Positions 1 through 8,862 of a stretch of DNA of 64,000 nucleotides are shown here, piece after piece. The first letter of the stretch is position 1. Each line of letters starts with the position of its first letter. The stretch lies in the NCBI GenBank assembly GCA_020064725.1, contig JAGTWJ010000019.1:4526001-4590000 (forward strand), written 5' to 3'. A program made the position numbers and the translations under genes. Source of the DNA: Drechslerella dactyloides. Lineage: Eukaryota > Ascomycota > Orbiliomycetes > Orbiliales > Orbiliaceae. Under the pieces are notes generated by a model. It had not been told where the DNA came from, made no database searches, and saw only the letters and a program-made list of their open reading frames with translations.

Positions 1-204
1 AACTACCCATCGGACTCGGGCATTCCTCTGCGTTGGTTTGGCGCTGCGGGCCATCTTTCGCTAAATTGCGAACAACGAATGAGAGGAGAGACCTCGGACT
101 CGGACTCCACTCAATATTAAAACGCCACATCATATTGACAGTTACGAAGGAAGGCGGGGTAACACAGCATACAAAACACACATCCCTGTGTAACATAATT
201 GACC

Positions 205-1422
205 ATGAGGTCCAGTTCTCCTGCGGTGCCAACCGACCCTGTGGAAACGCGTGGAGATCCCCAAGGGCACAAGGTACCAAGGAAACTATGGCTCTTCGCC
301 GGAATCATCATCTTCGGGGCCTTCTTGGGAACCCTGATATATATCGTAATCGTCTTCCCCGGGTCGACTTCGAATTTTCACACCCCTTCTGCCTTTTATC
401 CAAGTTATTGCCCGACGAACATCTCCACAAATATACAATTGGTCAACGACTTTTGGCTAACACTGTACCCAAAGCTGCAGCCTGGTCCGAATTCTCTCAC
501 ATGGGGGAACGGCACTTACTTCAGTGGCGATTTAGCCGCGTACAGTGCGACTGGCGTTGACCGCTACCACACCTACGCGCTGGATTGGGCCACTTCTAAT
601 AACTTTTCTTTCGACCCATACCCTAAAATTGAAGCTGACTACCTCTGTGTTGGCTACGACTATATCGTCCTATATCTTCTCGATCCAAATCACCCTCCGA
701 GCTATATCCTGCCAATCGATACTGAGATTCTCAGCCTGACAAACTCACCCCGGGTTGACGTCTGGACATGGGTGGACGCCCTCCATATGGCTATGCCGCA
801 GTTCGCCCACCTCAGTGTTATTAGAAATGACACCCGTTACCTTGACAAGATGTATGAATTGTTCAATTACACCAAAAGAGCTGAGGGCGGCTCCGGGCTA
901 TGGAACCCTGCCAAAGGGCTGTGGTGGCGCGACAAGGCCTTCGTGGGACGGAATATCTACTGGTCGCGTGGTAACGGCTGGGCGATAGCCGCGTTAGCCA
1001 AGGTCCTAGCCGTACTCCCACGTTCAGATGCGCACTACGACGAATACGTGTCGACGTTTCAGCAAATGGGGTCCGCCCTAGCGGCTATTCAGCAGAGCGA
1101 CGGCTTTTGGTATGTAAACCTAGGTAATTCGTCGGATTTTCCGGGGCCGGAGGCAAGTGGTACCTTGTTTTTTGTGTACGGACTCACCTGGGGAATCAAC
1201 CACCACTTTTTCGACGCCGCCGAATATGGGCCTATCGTGGCCAAAGCATGGGAAGCTGTCGTCAGGACTGCTGTTGCTCCTAACGGTCACCTAGGATACG
1301 TTCAAGGTATGGGCTACATGCCAGCAAGCAAGCAGCCCGTTACCTTCGCGTCAACGGCCGACTTTGGGGTGGGAGCCTTTTTACTAGCTGGCAGTGAGCT
1401 TGTAAAATTATGTGGAAAGTAG
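205..1422 (+). CDS. GH105-type unsaturated glucuronyl/galacturonyl hydrolase with N-terminal membrane anchor
   Basis: The intronless frame encodes 405 residues. It matches glycoside hydrolase family 105 (YteR/YesR-like), enzymes that hydrate the unsaturated uronic acid left at the end of pectin or rhamnogalacturonan fragments by lyases. Supporting motifs are WVDALHMAMP (Asp191, in the usual position of a catalytic acid), the run LWWRD followed by WSRGNGW (residues 253-259), and a C-terminal substrate-binding region with GYMPA. The frame also opens at a TTG two codons earlier, but the first ATG is at 205. There is no cleavable signal peptide. About 27 polar residues precede a long hydrophobic segment (roughly residues 28-50), so the protein looks like a type II signal-anchor enzyme. 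It converges with a tannase/feruloyl esterase gene 870 bp away. The family call is strong; the exact substrate is inferred. Confidence 0.88.
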   Translation: MRSSSPAVPTDPVETRGDPQGHKVPRKLWLFAGIIIFGAFLGTLIYIVIVFPGSTSNFHTPSAFYPSYCPTNISTNIQLVNDFWLTLYPKLQPGPNSLTWGNGTYFSGDLAAYSATGVDRYHTYALDWATSNNFSFDPYPKIEADYLCVGYDYIVLYLLDPNHPPSYILPIDTEILSLTNSPRVDVWTWVDALHMAMPQFAHLSVIRNDTRYLDKMYELFNYTKRAEGGSGLWNPAKGLWWRDKAFVGRNIYWSRGNGWAIAALAKVLAVLPRSDAHYDEYVSTFQQMGSALAAIQQSDGFWYVNLGNSSDFPGPEASGTLFFVYGLTWGINHHFFDAAEYGPIVAKAWEAVVRTAVAPNGHLGYVQGMGYMPASKQPVTFASTADFGVGAFLLAGSELVKLCGK

Positions 1423-2295
1423 CCAGCACCTGCAGTTTACGAGACCAGCTACTGCCTTCTTGAAGGTATTATATATTGTACAATTGTATGTACCGCAACT
1501 CTAGCGCATAGGAAACTAGCTAGAGGCCATAAACACAATATGTTTCCAATGGTATCTCAAGGTCAACAAGCACTGCACGACTTCTCTGAATTATTAGGGA
1601 CTAGCTAAGAAAGTTGTATGTATCTTAAGTATATTTAAATAAATAGATCATAATTCTCTGTCCTAGGATCCTATGACCGGGATAAGTACCTAGAGTTGAG
1701 ACTTTAGAAACTAAATAAAGTTTATACTACTAAAATCAAATTACAAAAGGCATTCCTGGGATCGGAAGTATCAAATATACCTCTCCAGACTGCAGCACTT
1801 CGGCGAAGCCGCCGCATTTCGGTCTATAGACGAGACAAATTATACTATGTAGAAGTATCATCGTACGTTCACGGTCTATTGCTTCTAGTTCGCGAGACAA
1901 CGTCTATTACGGTCCACTTATCCCGATAAGCTCACTAGTGACTTCCACGGTTCCCTTTTTACGAAGAACGCTGTGGGCCCGAAATTGTTTCGGATCTGGA
2001 ATTTATACATTTCAGATTGCTTATCTGTTCCCGACAGTAATAGTCATTATTCTAATTCTAGGATTATGACCTTGAGAATTATTCATGCTAAATTGAACCC
2101 GTGCTTGAGATTTGATTAATCAAATATTGGATAGAGCAAGAACTAGATAACAGACGAATACGACCGATCGAGCAATAGCTTGTCTCGCAAGCCAGACGCC
2201 TCCCTTAGGACTCGCAGTCTGGTTTACGAGACAAGCAATAGCTATAAACAGTCGCACTGAAGCAATTTATAATTCTTTGGTGGGAATCGAAGCTC
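1423..2295. other. AT-rich spacer between convergent genes
   Basis: No coding frame is supported. The DNA is AT-rich and carries the 3' ends of two convergent genes. It contains a 55-bp inverted-repeat element at 2180-2234 and a degenerate fragment of the same family at 1434-1448 (GTTTACGAGAC). Confidence 0.6.
2180..2234. mobile_element. 55-bp mini-insertion with inverted termini and 8-bp target duplication
   Basis: The insert begins TTGTCTCGCAAGCCAGAC and ends with the near-perfect inverse GTCTGGTTTACGAGACAA. The direct repeat GCAATAGC lies immediately on both sides (2172-2179 and 2235-2242). This is the only copy in the window with both arms of the family core. It looks like a minimal miniature inverted-repeat element. 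It is far too short to encode anything. Confidence 0.75.
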
Positions 2296-4097
2296 TCAGA
2301 CACATTTCCAACTCTCTGGGCGATTGGGATTACCTGATCCAACGTAAGTGCTCTTCAGGGGATATTTGCAATGATCCCTAACTATCTGCTCTCCCTCACG
2401 ACCAATACTTGTGCCTCTAACTCTCTCCGGAGCGATTCCCTTTTCCACCCATTTGACCAGGTCCATCAACACGCCGCAATGCTCGCTAGGCGGTAGACCA
2501 GAAGGAAAAGCAGTCCCAGGTTGCCCAGCTCCTCCAATATACCAAGCGCCATCACCTCCCCCGCAGTGACCCATACCAGATATAGTAAAAAACCGGTAAA
2601 AATCGTCAAGTTTCCGTGAAGGTAGGCCCATGCTCCTCGATACGTAGTCGTAGTAAAGATATGAGTTCTCGGAAGTGATAAACCCATCCGCCAAGCCATG
2701 ATAGGTAATAAGTTTATGTTTAGCATTGCGCAGATGGCTCAAATCTGGATTCCAGGTTGAGATGCCAAATGGATCCAGTGCCCTCACAGTCTCGGCGAAT
2801 TCCAGGCTCCAGCTCGAATTGAAATCCCAGCGTGTATCATTGAGCACCACATACCGGACCCAATCAATGATAATATTCGGCCCCCCGAAAAGTCTGATAC
2901 CCAGGTCAAATTCAATCTCAGCTCCGGGGTTCATACGCGGGTAAAGGAATTCACCCTTGACCCCGTATAGAGGCCCAAAAACCTGGTTGAGAGCTTCAAT
3001 CTGGACACTTGTAAGGCACTTATGCGACTCCCATGTCTGTCCTGCTTCGCGATCGCACAGAAGGGTCTCGAAACCGGGTCTGCACTTCCTTGGATCCTCA
3101 AGAATTCCATCGGCGACACCATCGATACGATCACACTCGCTGAGAACTAGTTGGTGCACCTTTACCCATTGTTCAGTAGTCAAATATCCAGCGGCACCGG
3201 GATTTCCAACAAGCGCGTATATCTGACCGCCGTTGATTATGAGGTCTAGAAAGTCGTTCGCAGGAGCCGCAGCAAGGATGCCGTCAAACAGCTCAGGGAA
3301 GTCTTGGGCAAGTTTCAGCCCTTGTCGACCACCGGTAGAGCAACCCATGTAGTACGTTTTCCCTGGAGATTTTTCATACAATTGCTTCGCTGCTTGCTTC
3401 CCGATATCCGTGCCGACGAGAAGTCTATGTGATACAGTAAGACAATGTTAGAGAGCCGGGCAGATGATTATATAATCCTAGAGGATAGAGCGCAGTTCTT
3501 ACGATCTATATGCGAAATCCTTGATGACTTCCGGCCTGTTAAGGAAAGCCTCTCCGGAGAAGCCGTCATGTCCATTATTAGTTCCAATGGCCACAAATCC
3601 GAGAGCGCTGGCGTATGTCAGATCGTTCAATGCGATGCCTAGATGATCAAAGTTCTCAATACAACTGTCTCCAACGCTCATGCATGGAAAGTGTAAAGCC
3701 CAGACGTACAGCCGTTCAGTCCTCCGTTACCCGTCGTAATTACTCTCTTGCCATCTTTCTCCCAAGTGGCCGGGAGGATTATCTCCGCGATCACATTAGA
3801 GGTAGAGCTGGTTGTAATGTTTACCCTCAACCTACAGGCGTCTACTTGGAAAATTGCGCCTGAGCCATAAAACCCGCACGAAGGAGGCACGAAGGGCGCA
3901 TTTGTCCAGTTGGTACCCTTCGGGAGAAATTCGGCAACTAGGACCTTTGTGTGGTCAGGTCTAAAGGTTCTGCGGAGGAGGATGCATCGCCTTTGAAAAT
4001 CGTGATCGGCTTGTGATGGTGGAGATAGAGCGTAGGATGCGAGTGGAAGCACAAGCGATGCGATCACTACGCCCGCTTTGCTGAAGATAGACTTCAT
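2296..4097 (-). CDS. Secreted tannase/feruloyl esterase family protein (three exons)
   Basis: Exons are about 4097-3710, 3668-3503 and 3424-2296, giving about 560 residues, normal for the tannase/feruloyl esterase (PF07519) family. These enzymes release gallic or hydroxycinnamic acids from plant esters. A signal peptide covers roughly residues 1-23. The family's CS-D-HC triad is present: Cys213-Ser214 in GCSTGGRQG, Asp431 in HGLADGF and His471-Cys472 in GMGHCGGG. A calcium-loop-like stretch (DRIDGVADG) is also visible. Intron 2 (3502-3425) has GTAAGA, a CTAAC branch point and CATAG. Intron 1 is uncertain: only a 41-bp GT-AG choice keeps the frame, and it adds two residues to the conserved GGLNG-CIENF join. 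The frame opens with TTG at 4112; the first ATG is 4097. The gene lies tail to tail with the GH105 gene. Confidence 0.88.
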
Positions 4098-4224
4098 GGC
4101 GATACGATACAATTATAATATGATACGGATGCGTTTTGACTATTTGGAGCCTTCTTTGGCCAGACAAGATTCCCTAGCCGGGACTTGGGTTATTTGATAT
4201 CATCAGATAGGCGATTCGTCCAGA

Positions 4225-4232
4225 TATTTATA
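4225..4232 (-). promoter_or_regulatory. Possible TATA box of the tannase/feruloyl esterase gene
   Basis: TATAAATA on the minus strand lies 128 bp upstream of the esterase ATG, a plausible distance in fungi. It was recognised by pattern only. Confidence 0.3.
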
Positions 4233-4960
4233 CCTGAGCGCTCGCGCTCGAGCAGGTCGTTTTCAGTGGCAGGTCCTATCAGCGCGAAAATCTCTCGTTG
4301 ACTCTTGGCCTCTTTGTGGGACGAGCACCTTCCTTGCTGCGCTGTGATTCCCGGCCGTTCATCGGGTCTGCATCAATTCTTGCCATCAACTTGTTTTTCT
4401 GTTGAGTCTGTCGGACAAATTGGCGTAGATCGAGACACCACGGACCTCTTATGCTCTTTGGATACTGATATTATAATGTCACAGCACTATGAATTAAACC
4501 TCATACGGTAGACAGACAATGCCGGCAAACAAAACGGCTACGAATAGTCTCCAGTTTTCGTGCATCGTGGGATTGCCATGTGCGCCCGTATCTCTATTTA
4601 CCTTGCACAATGGGAAATCAACTGCATAACAGATAAAATACAAGGTATTGTTCAATTTGTGGACGGTTGAGCCGTGCCTGCACTCTGGATTCTCGTCATC
4701 ATGCACGACAACGCATTTGCCGCCTTTGGACTTTAGGACAAATGATCCATGAAAAAGTTCTGGATTTCTCGCATATTTCATTCGCGAGGCGTATATTCAA
4801 GCTTCTTGATAGGCACAGAAGGGTATTGTATGCACTCTGCTATTATATAAGCAGCTTACGTAACGTGTTTATGTTATCATAAGTAAAAAAGTGACGTTGA
4901 TGTGATCATCTGGTGTGGAGAGGACAGGAAGAAAGAAAAGCGGGGGAACCTCAGGGTACT

Positions 4961-4985
4961 TTGTCTCGCAAGCCAGACGCCTTCG
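4961..4985 (+). mobile_element. 25-bp mini-insertion with 8-bp target duplication
   Basis: The insert begins TTGTCTCGCAAGCCAGAC, identical to the left arm of the 2180 copy, followed by seven bases. It is flanked on both sides by AGGGTACT (4953-4960 and 4986-4993). The second arm is absent. Confidence 0.7.
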
Positions 4986-6156
4986 AGGGTACTATGAATC
5001 GGCTGTGTTCCAGAGCTTGAGATACAATGGTTGAGTGTATCTCAATCGTTCCGAGACTACTAGATCGTTATCGGAGCTAATACTTTGGTATGAGAGCTGT
5101 ATCTGCATTTATAACGTCGAGCATGCATCGACGTCTCATGATGCGGGTGCCGCAGCCTTAGGGCCTGGGTTTATTTCCTGCGTGATTGATACTTAAGGTT
5201 CTAGATCACGGTAGACCCGAGGAATGGTTTGGTTTACGAGATCAGATTATGAGACCATTTGAATTTTTCTAATACCGACTCCCAGATTTCCAAAGTCACA
5301 ACCCAGGTGCTCAGGATCCAAAGTAAAGGTGCTAGTTGACTATATATACATATATCAGCTAGGTTGAGGATTGTGTAGACAAAGAGCGCAGTAACGTTAC
5401 AACAAGAATATGTATATAGGCAATCATGCCGAGTCAAGTGGAGAGTTCTATCTGTCAGTCATGTTTCAATATAAACAAGCTGACTAGAAGCACACTCTCG
5501 CATTAAACGAAGAGCCCATGCGGGTGCTGAGCTAGAATATATTAATATCGGATGACACCAGCAGGTATCGCGACAGGGCTGAACGTAACAATTGCAGCCG
5601 TACAGATATCGATGCCCGACGGAACAGCCTAGCTTAGAACCTAATTTTCTCGCCGGATCGAACCATAAATGAAATCCAAGGATTGAACTACCAAGAGTCC
5701 AAGCAGATAAAAAAAAGAAATATTCCTGTGGCGCCTCCATGCAATACGATAGTCTATGCTATATACAAAGAATGTACCCTGCCGACCATCTGCCCTGTCG
5801 ACGATGTAGTCCGCGCGATTGAATAGTACATTAATACCATAGCATCCCTTTACCCATGCAACGATACAACCGATAGCAACCAAACGAAAGACGCCGAAGC
5901 GAAATAGAACAGTATAGTCGTGAACGAACGAAAGAAAGGAAGAAATCAGCGAAGAGAAAAAAAAAAAAAAAAAAAGCTATGTCATATCCATCCGAAAACC
6001 CAAGAACTTTTCCCACAGTCCATAACAAAGCTAATCAACAGAAAAATACTAGAACGAACGACAATGTAGTGTATGTAGTGGTATAGTTAAGAAACCCTTT
6101 TTCTCGCCGGGAAAACCCCGAAACTCCTCATCAAAAAGAAACGGTCCAGTGCGTGT

Positions 6157-8862
6157 CTAACTCGCACCCTCGTTCACACTCGCCTTCTTCAACTCATCTT
6201 GCAACATCTTCAGTGTCAGTGGCTTCGGCAAGAAGCAGTCGCTCCCAGCCTCCAAACACTCTCTTTGGCTGATAGAATCCACATTCGCCGTCAGACTGAT
6301 GATCCTCAACCGGCCAGGCAGCTCACCACTCGCTTCTAGTGCCCGGATCCGGCGGCAGGTGCTCGGCCCACTAAGCACAGGCATCTGCGAGTCCATAAGC
6401 ACGAGCGAGTATCGCGACCGGTTCTCGGTCAGCTTCTCGAGTGCAACCTTGCCGTTCTCGGCAACATCAACAGTACGGCCGAGCTTTGTGAGCATCTTGA
6501 CGCCTAGCTGCTGGTTGATGGGGTTATCCTCAACCAGGAGAACGACGTCGCCGGTCTCCTGGACCTCGGGTCTGGCTTCAAGGCTAACCTCGGGCGGAGT
6601 CTCCAGAATCGGAGTCTGGACCAGTGGGCTCGGTGCTACGACGATGCGTTTGAGCTCTTCCAGCGCAGGATTGGCGCTGATGCATTCGGTGCGTATCAGC
6701 TGCGGGTCCGCCCATCCGCGCGTCAACTGTTTGATGAGCAGGTCTTCGACGCATATGGGCCGCTTTAGTAGCGTGACATGCTCGAGGTTGCGGAGTTCCT
6801 TCACGCTCTCGTCGCTATGAAGGATGAACCAGCGCTGCCGCCCGTCGCTCTCGATGATCTCGGAAATGACCTGTGGCGTCAGGCACTTGATGTCCACGAT
6901 GACCCGCTCGAAGTCCCCAAGGCTCTGCTGAGTCTCAACCGGATCAACTGACCATATAGCGAAATGTGCCGCAAGAGCCCATTGGACCACCATACTGCTT
7001 CGTTTGCTACGGAGCCAGACCGCGACCTTGATGTTCGTCTGAACGACCGGCGGGATGTGGTATGTAGTTGGCAAACCCGGAATGACGACGGTGAAATCGG
7101 CTCCTCTCCCCTCCTGCGACTCAAGTGTGATTCTGCCGTTCATCTTGGCGACAAGCTGTCTGCAGATAGCAAGTCCTAGGCCGGTGCCGAGATGTTTTCG
7201 TGTGAGACTCGTATCCGCCTGTCGGAAGGGCTCGAAGACAATCTTCTGCGACGCTGGCGAAATCCCAATACCCGTGTCGCTGACGGAAACGCACAGTGAG
7301 TCCTCGTCGGCGCACGTCCACAAACGGACCATGATATAACCGCGCCGGGTGAACTTCATGGCGTTGCCAACGAGGTTCATCAACACGCGGGCAAAGTACG
7401 TCTCATCAATGTGGAAGACATCCGGAACATCTGTGTCAATAATGAGGATGATGTCAACACTAAGTGCGTTGGAAATCTTCGCCATGCATGTCTGCAGCAT
7501 GTCGAAGACGAGATCTTTGATCCGTACATCCGATGCTGATGCTGCAGTTTCCGAGTGGTCGTTTTCGAGACGCGTGAAGTCCAGGACGTTCTTCGTGATG
7601 AGATCCAGAGCGTGACAGCTCCCCTGAATAGACTTGACGAAACTCATCTGCTCTTCGTTCAGCGGTGTCAGAGCTAACAGGTCGACGAAGCCCGTGATGG
7701 CGTGCAGCGGGGTCCGCAGTTCATGACTGGCGACAGAGATAAACTCGGTCTTCACTTGATCGTTCCGCTCAGCAGCCTCCTTCTCCGCGATCGCTTTCCA
7801 TAGCTTGCGTTTCGTGACAATCATCTCGGCGAGTCTATCGCGAGACTGAGTGATGGTACGAGCGAGAACCACATAGGACATCAAGCAGCTGATGGCAGCT
7901 ACAAAGGCGACACCGAGAGGCAGCACGGAAGGGAAAGTCCCATGGTCGTACGGTGGCAGTTGTGTGGTGGAAAACGTGGCGGCCCACATCCCGGTCCAGT
8001 GTGTTAGGTTGATGCCAATTGCTGCGACGAGAGCGAAGATAATCTGGCTCGTGCCGTCCGATTCGTTCGGCAGGAATATCAGTGCAACCATCGATACAGT
8101 GTACGCGATGAAGACGGATAGTACGACCACAACACGATTCCACTTGATCATGCCGTCGAAATACATGGCTTTCATGCCGATGTAGTGCATGGCGCAGATG
8201 CCGACGCTCATCATTGCGCCGACGATGAGTACGCGGATGCTCATTCCACGCTGCAGATGTCGGATGATTCTGATTGGCAGCGGCGTAGTATCGTCGTGCG
8301 CACCTCTAGACATGAGGGCGGTGGCGAGATTGAGGACTGTCCCAAACTCTGATGTTGAGCCCTCGTACTCGGGCGTGTCGATGGGTTTGCTGCTGCCATT
8401 CGCTAGACCATGGAGACCACTGATGGCCATGCCGTTTTCCAGCATGCTGTCGGTGTTGGCGATGGGATGATACATATGCGTATCGTTCCGCTTCCTTCGC
8501 ATCTTGATCCAGATATTGCTGGTAAGGCTACCCAGCGTGCCAGCGATGGCAACGAAGGCTGAAAAAATTGTCATCGGCAGGTTGAAATTGACGGGCACGC
8601 CGATATCGAGGGCGATCATGGCGACGAAATGGAAGGCCCAGATGGCGCATCCGCCAAATTCAACGGCGGCAAGAACCAGCCAGCCGATGCGGTGGGCCGT
8701 TAATGTGGATTGGCGACATTGGACGTAAAGCTGGGTAGTGGTGTATGCGCCGAGGAAGCTGACAAAGAAAGCGAGGACGATAAGCCAGGGGCGCCAGCGC
8801 TTCTCGAGAACGAAGAGCCCATCCGGGCCGCTGGCGACGGCGGCTTCGGCGGGAACCGACAT
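6157..8862 (-). CDS. Hybrid histidine kinase with MHYT membrane sensor domain
   Basis: The model has 901 residues and no intron. The N-terminal third has several membrane helices carrying the three MHYT-type motifs HFVAM, HYIGM and HWTGM, proposed in this family to bind metal and sense a diatomic gas or redox state. The kinase core follows: H-box SHELRTPL (phospho-His about residue 377), N-box NAMKFT, G1 DTGIGIS and G2 GTGLGLAI. A C-terminal receiver domain has acceptor Asp about residue 823 in LMDSQMP and Lys in PKP. The protein should autophosphorylate and feed a His-Asp phosphorelay. The frame stays open to an ATG at 9126, which would add 88 Arg/Pro/Ser-rich residues. I chose 8862 because its context (CACCATGTC) is better and the fold starts soon after it. 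Confidence 0.9.
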   Translation of the reverse strand: MSVPAEAAVASGPDGLFVLEKRWRPWLIVLAFFVSFLGAYTTTQLYVQCRQSTLTAHRIGWLVLAAVEFGGCAIWAFHFVAMIALDIGVPVNFNLPMTIFSAFVAIAGTLGSLTSNIWIKMRRKRNDTHMYHPIANTDSMLENGMAISGLHGLANGSSKPIDTPEYEGSTSEFGTVLNLATALMSRGAHDDTTPLPIRIIRHLQRGMSIRVLIVGAMMSVGICAMHYIGMKAMYFDGMIKWNRVVVVLSVFIAYTVSMVALIFLPNESDGTSQIIFALVAAIGINLTHWTGMWAATFSTTQLPPYDHGTFPSVLPLGVAFVAAISCLMSYVVLARTITQSRDRLAEMIVTKRKLWKAIAEKEAAERNDQVKTEFISVASHELRTPLHAITGFVDLLALTPLNEEQMSFVKSIQGSCHALDLITKNVLDFTRLENDHSETAASASDVRIKDLVFDMLQTCMAKISNALSVDIILIIDTDVPDVFHIDETYFARVLMNLVGNAMKFTRRGYIMVRLWTCADEDSLCVSVSDTGIGISPASQKIVFEPFRQADTSLTRKHLGTGLGLAICRQLVAKMNGRITLESQEGRGADFTVVIPGLPTTYHIPPVVQTNIKVAVWLRSKRSSMVVQWALAAHFAIWSVDPVETQQSLGDFERVIVDIKCLTPQVISEIIESDGRQRWFILHSDESVKELRNLEHVTLLKRPICVEDLLIKQLTRGWADPQLIRTECISANPALEELKRIVVAPSPLVQTPILETPPEVSLEARPEVQETGDVVLLVEDNPINQQLGVKMLTKLGRTVDVAENGKVALEKLTENRSRYSLVLMDSQMPVLSGPSTCRRIRALEASGELPGRLRIISLTANVDSISQRECLEAGSDCFLPKPLTLKMLQDELKKASVNEGAS

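Larger units (their letters stand above)
4098..6156. other. Gene-free spacer upstream of the esterase
   Basis: No convincing coding region. It includes the esterase promoter side, one intact mini-insertion (4961-4985), a diverged piece of the same family near 5229-5246 (GGTTTACGAGATCAG), a long A-homopolymer near 5960-5976, and the 3' flank of the histidine kinase gene. Confidence 0.55.

Noticed and set aside
205..4097. A larger biosynthetic gene cluster at the left edge
   Set aside because: No synthase, tailoring set or cluster regulator accompanies the two cell-wall genes within the window.
4494..4781. 95-residue minus-strand frame
   Set aside because: Cys/His content and composition follow the AT-rich background; there is no conserved motif and no partner exons.
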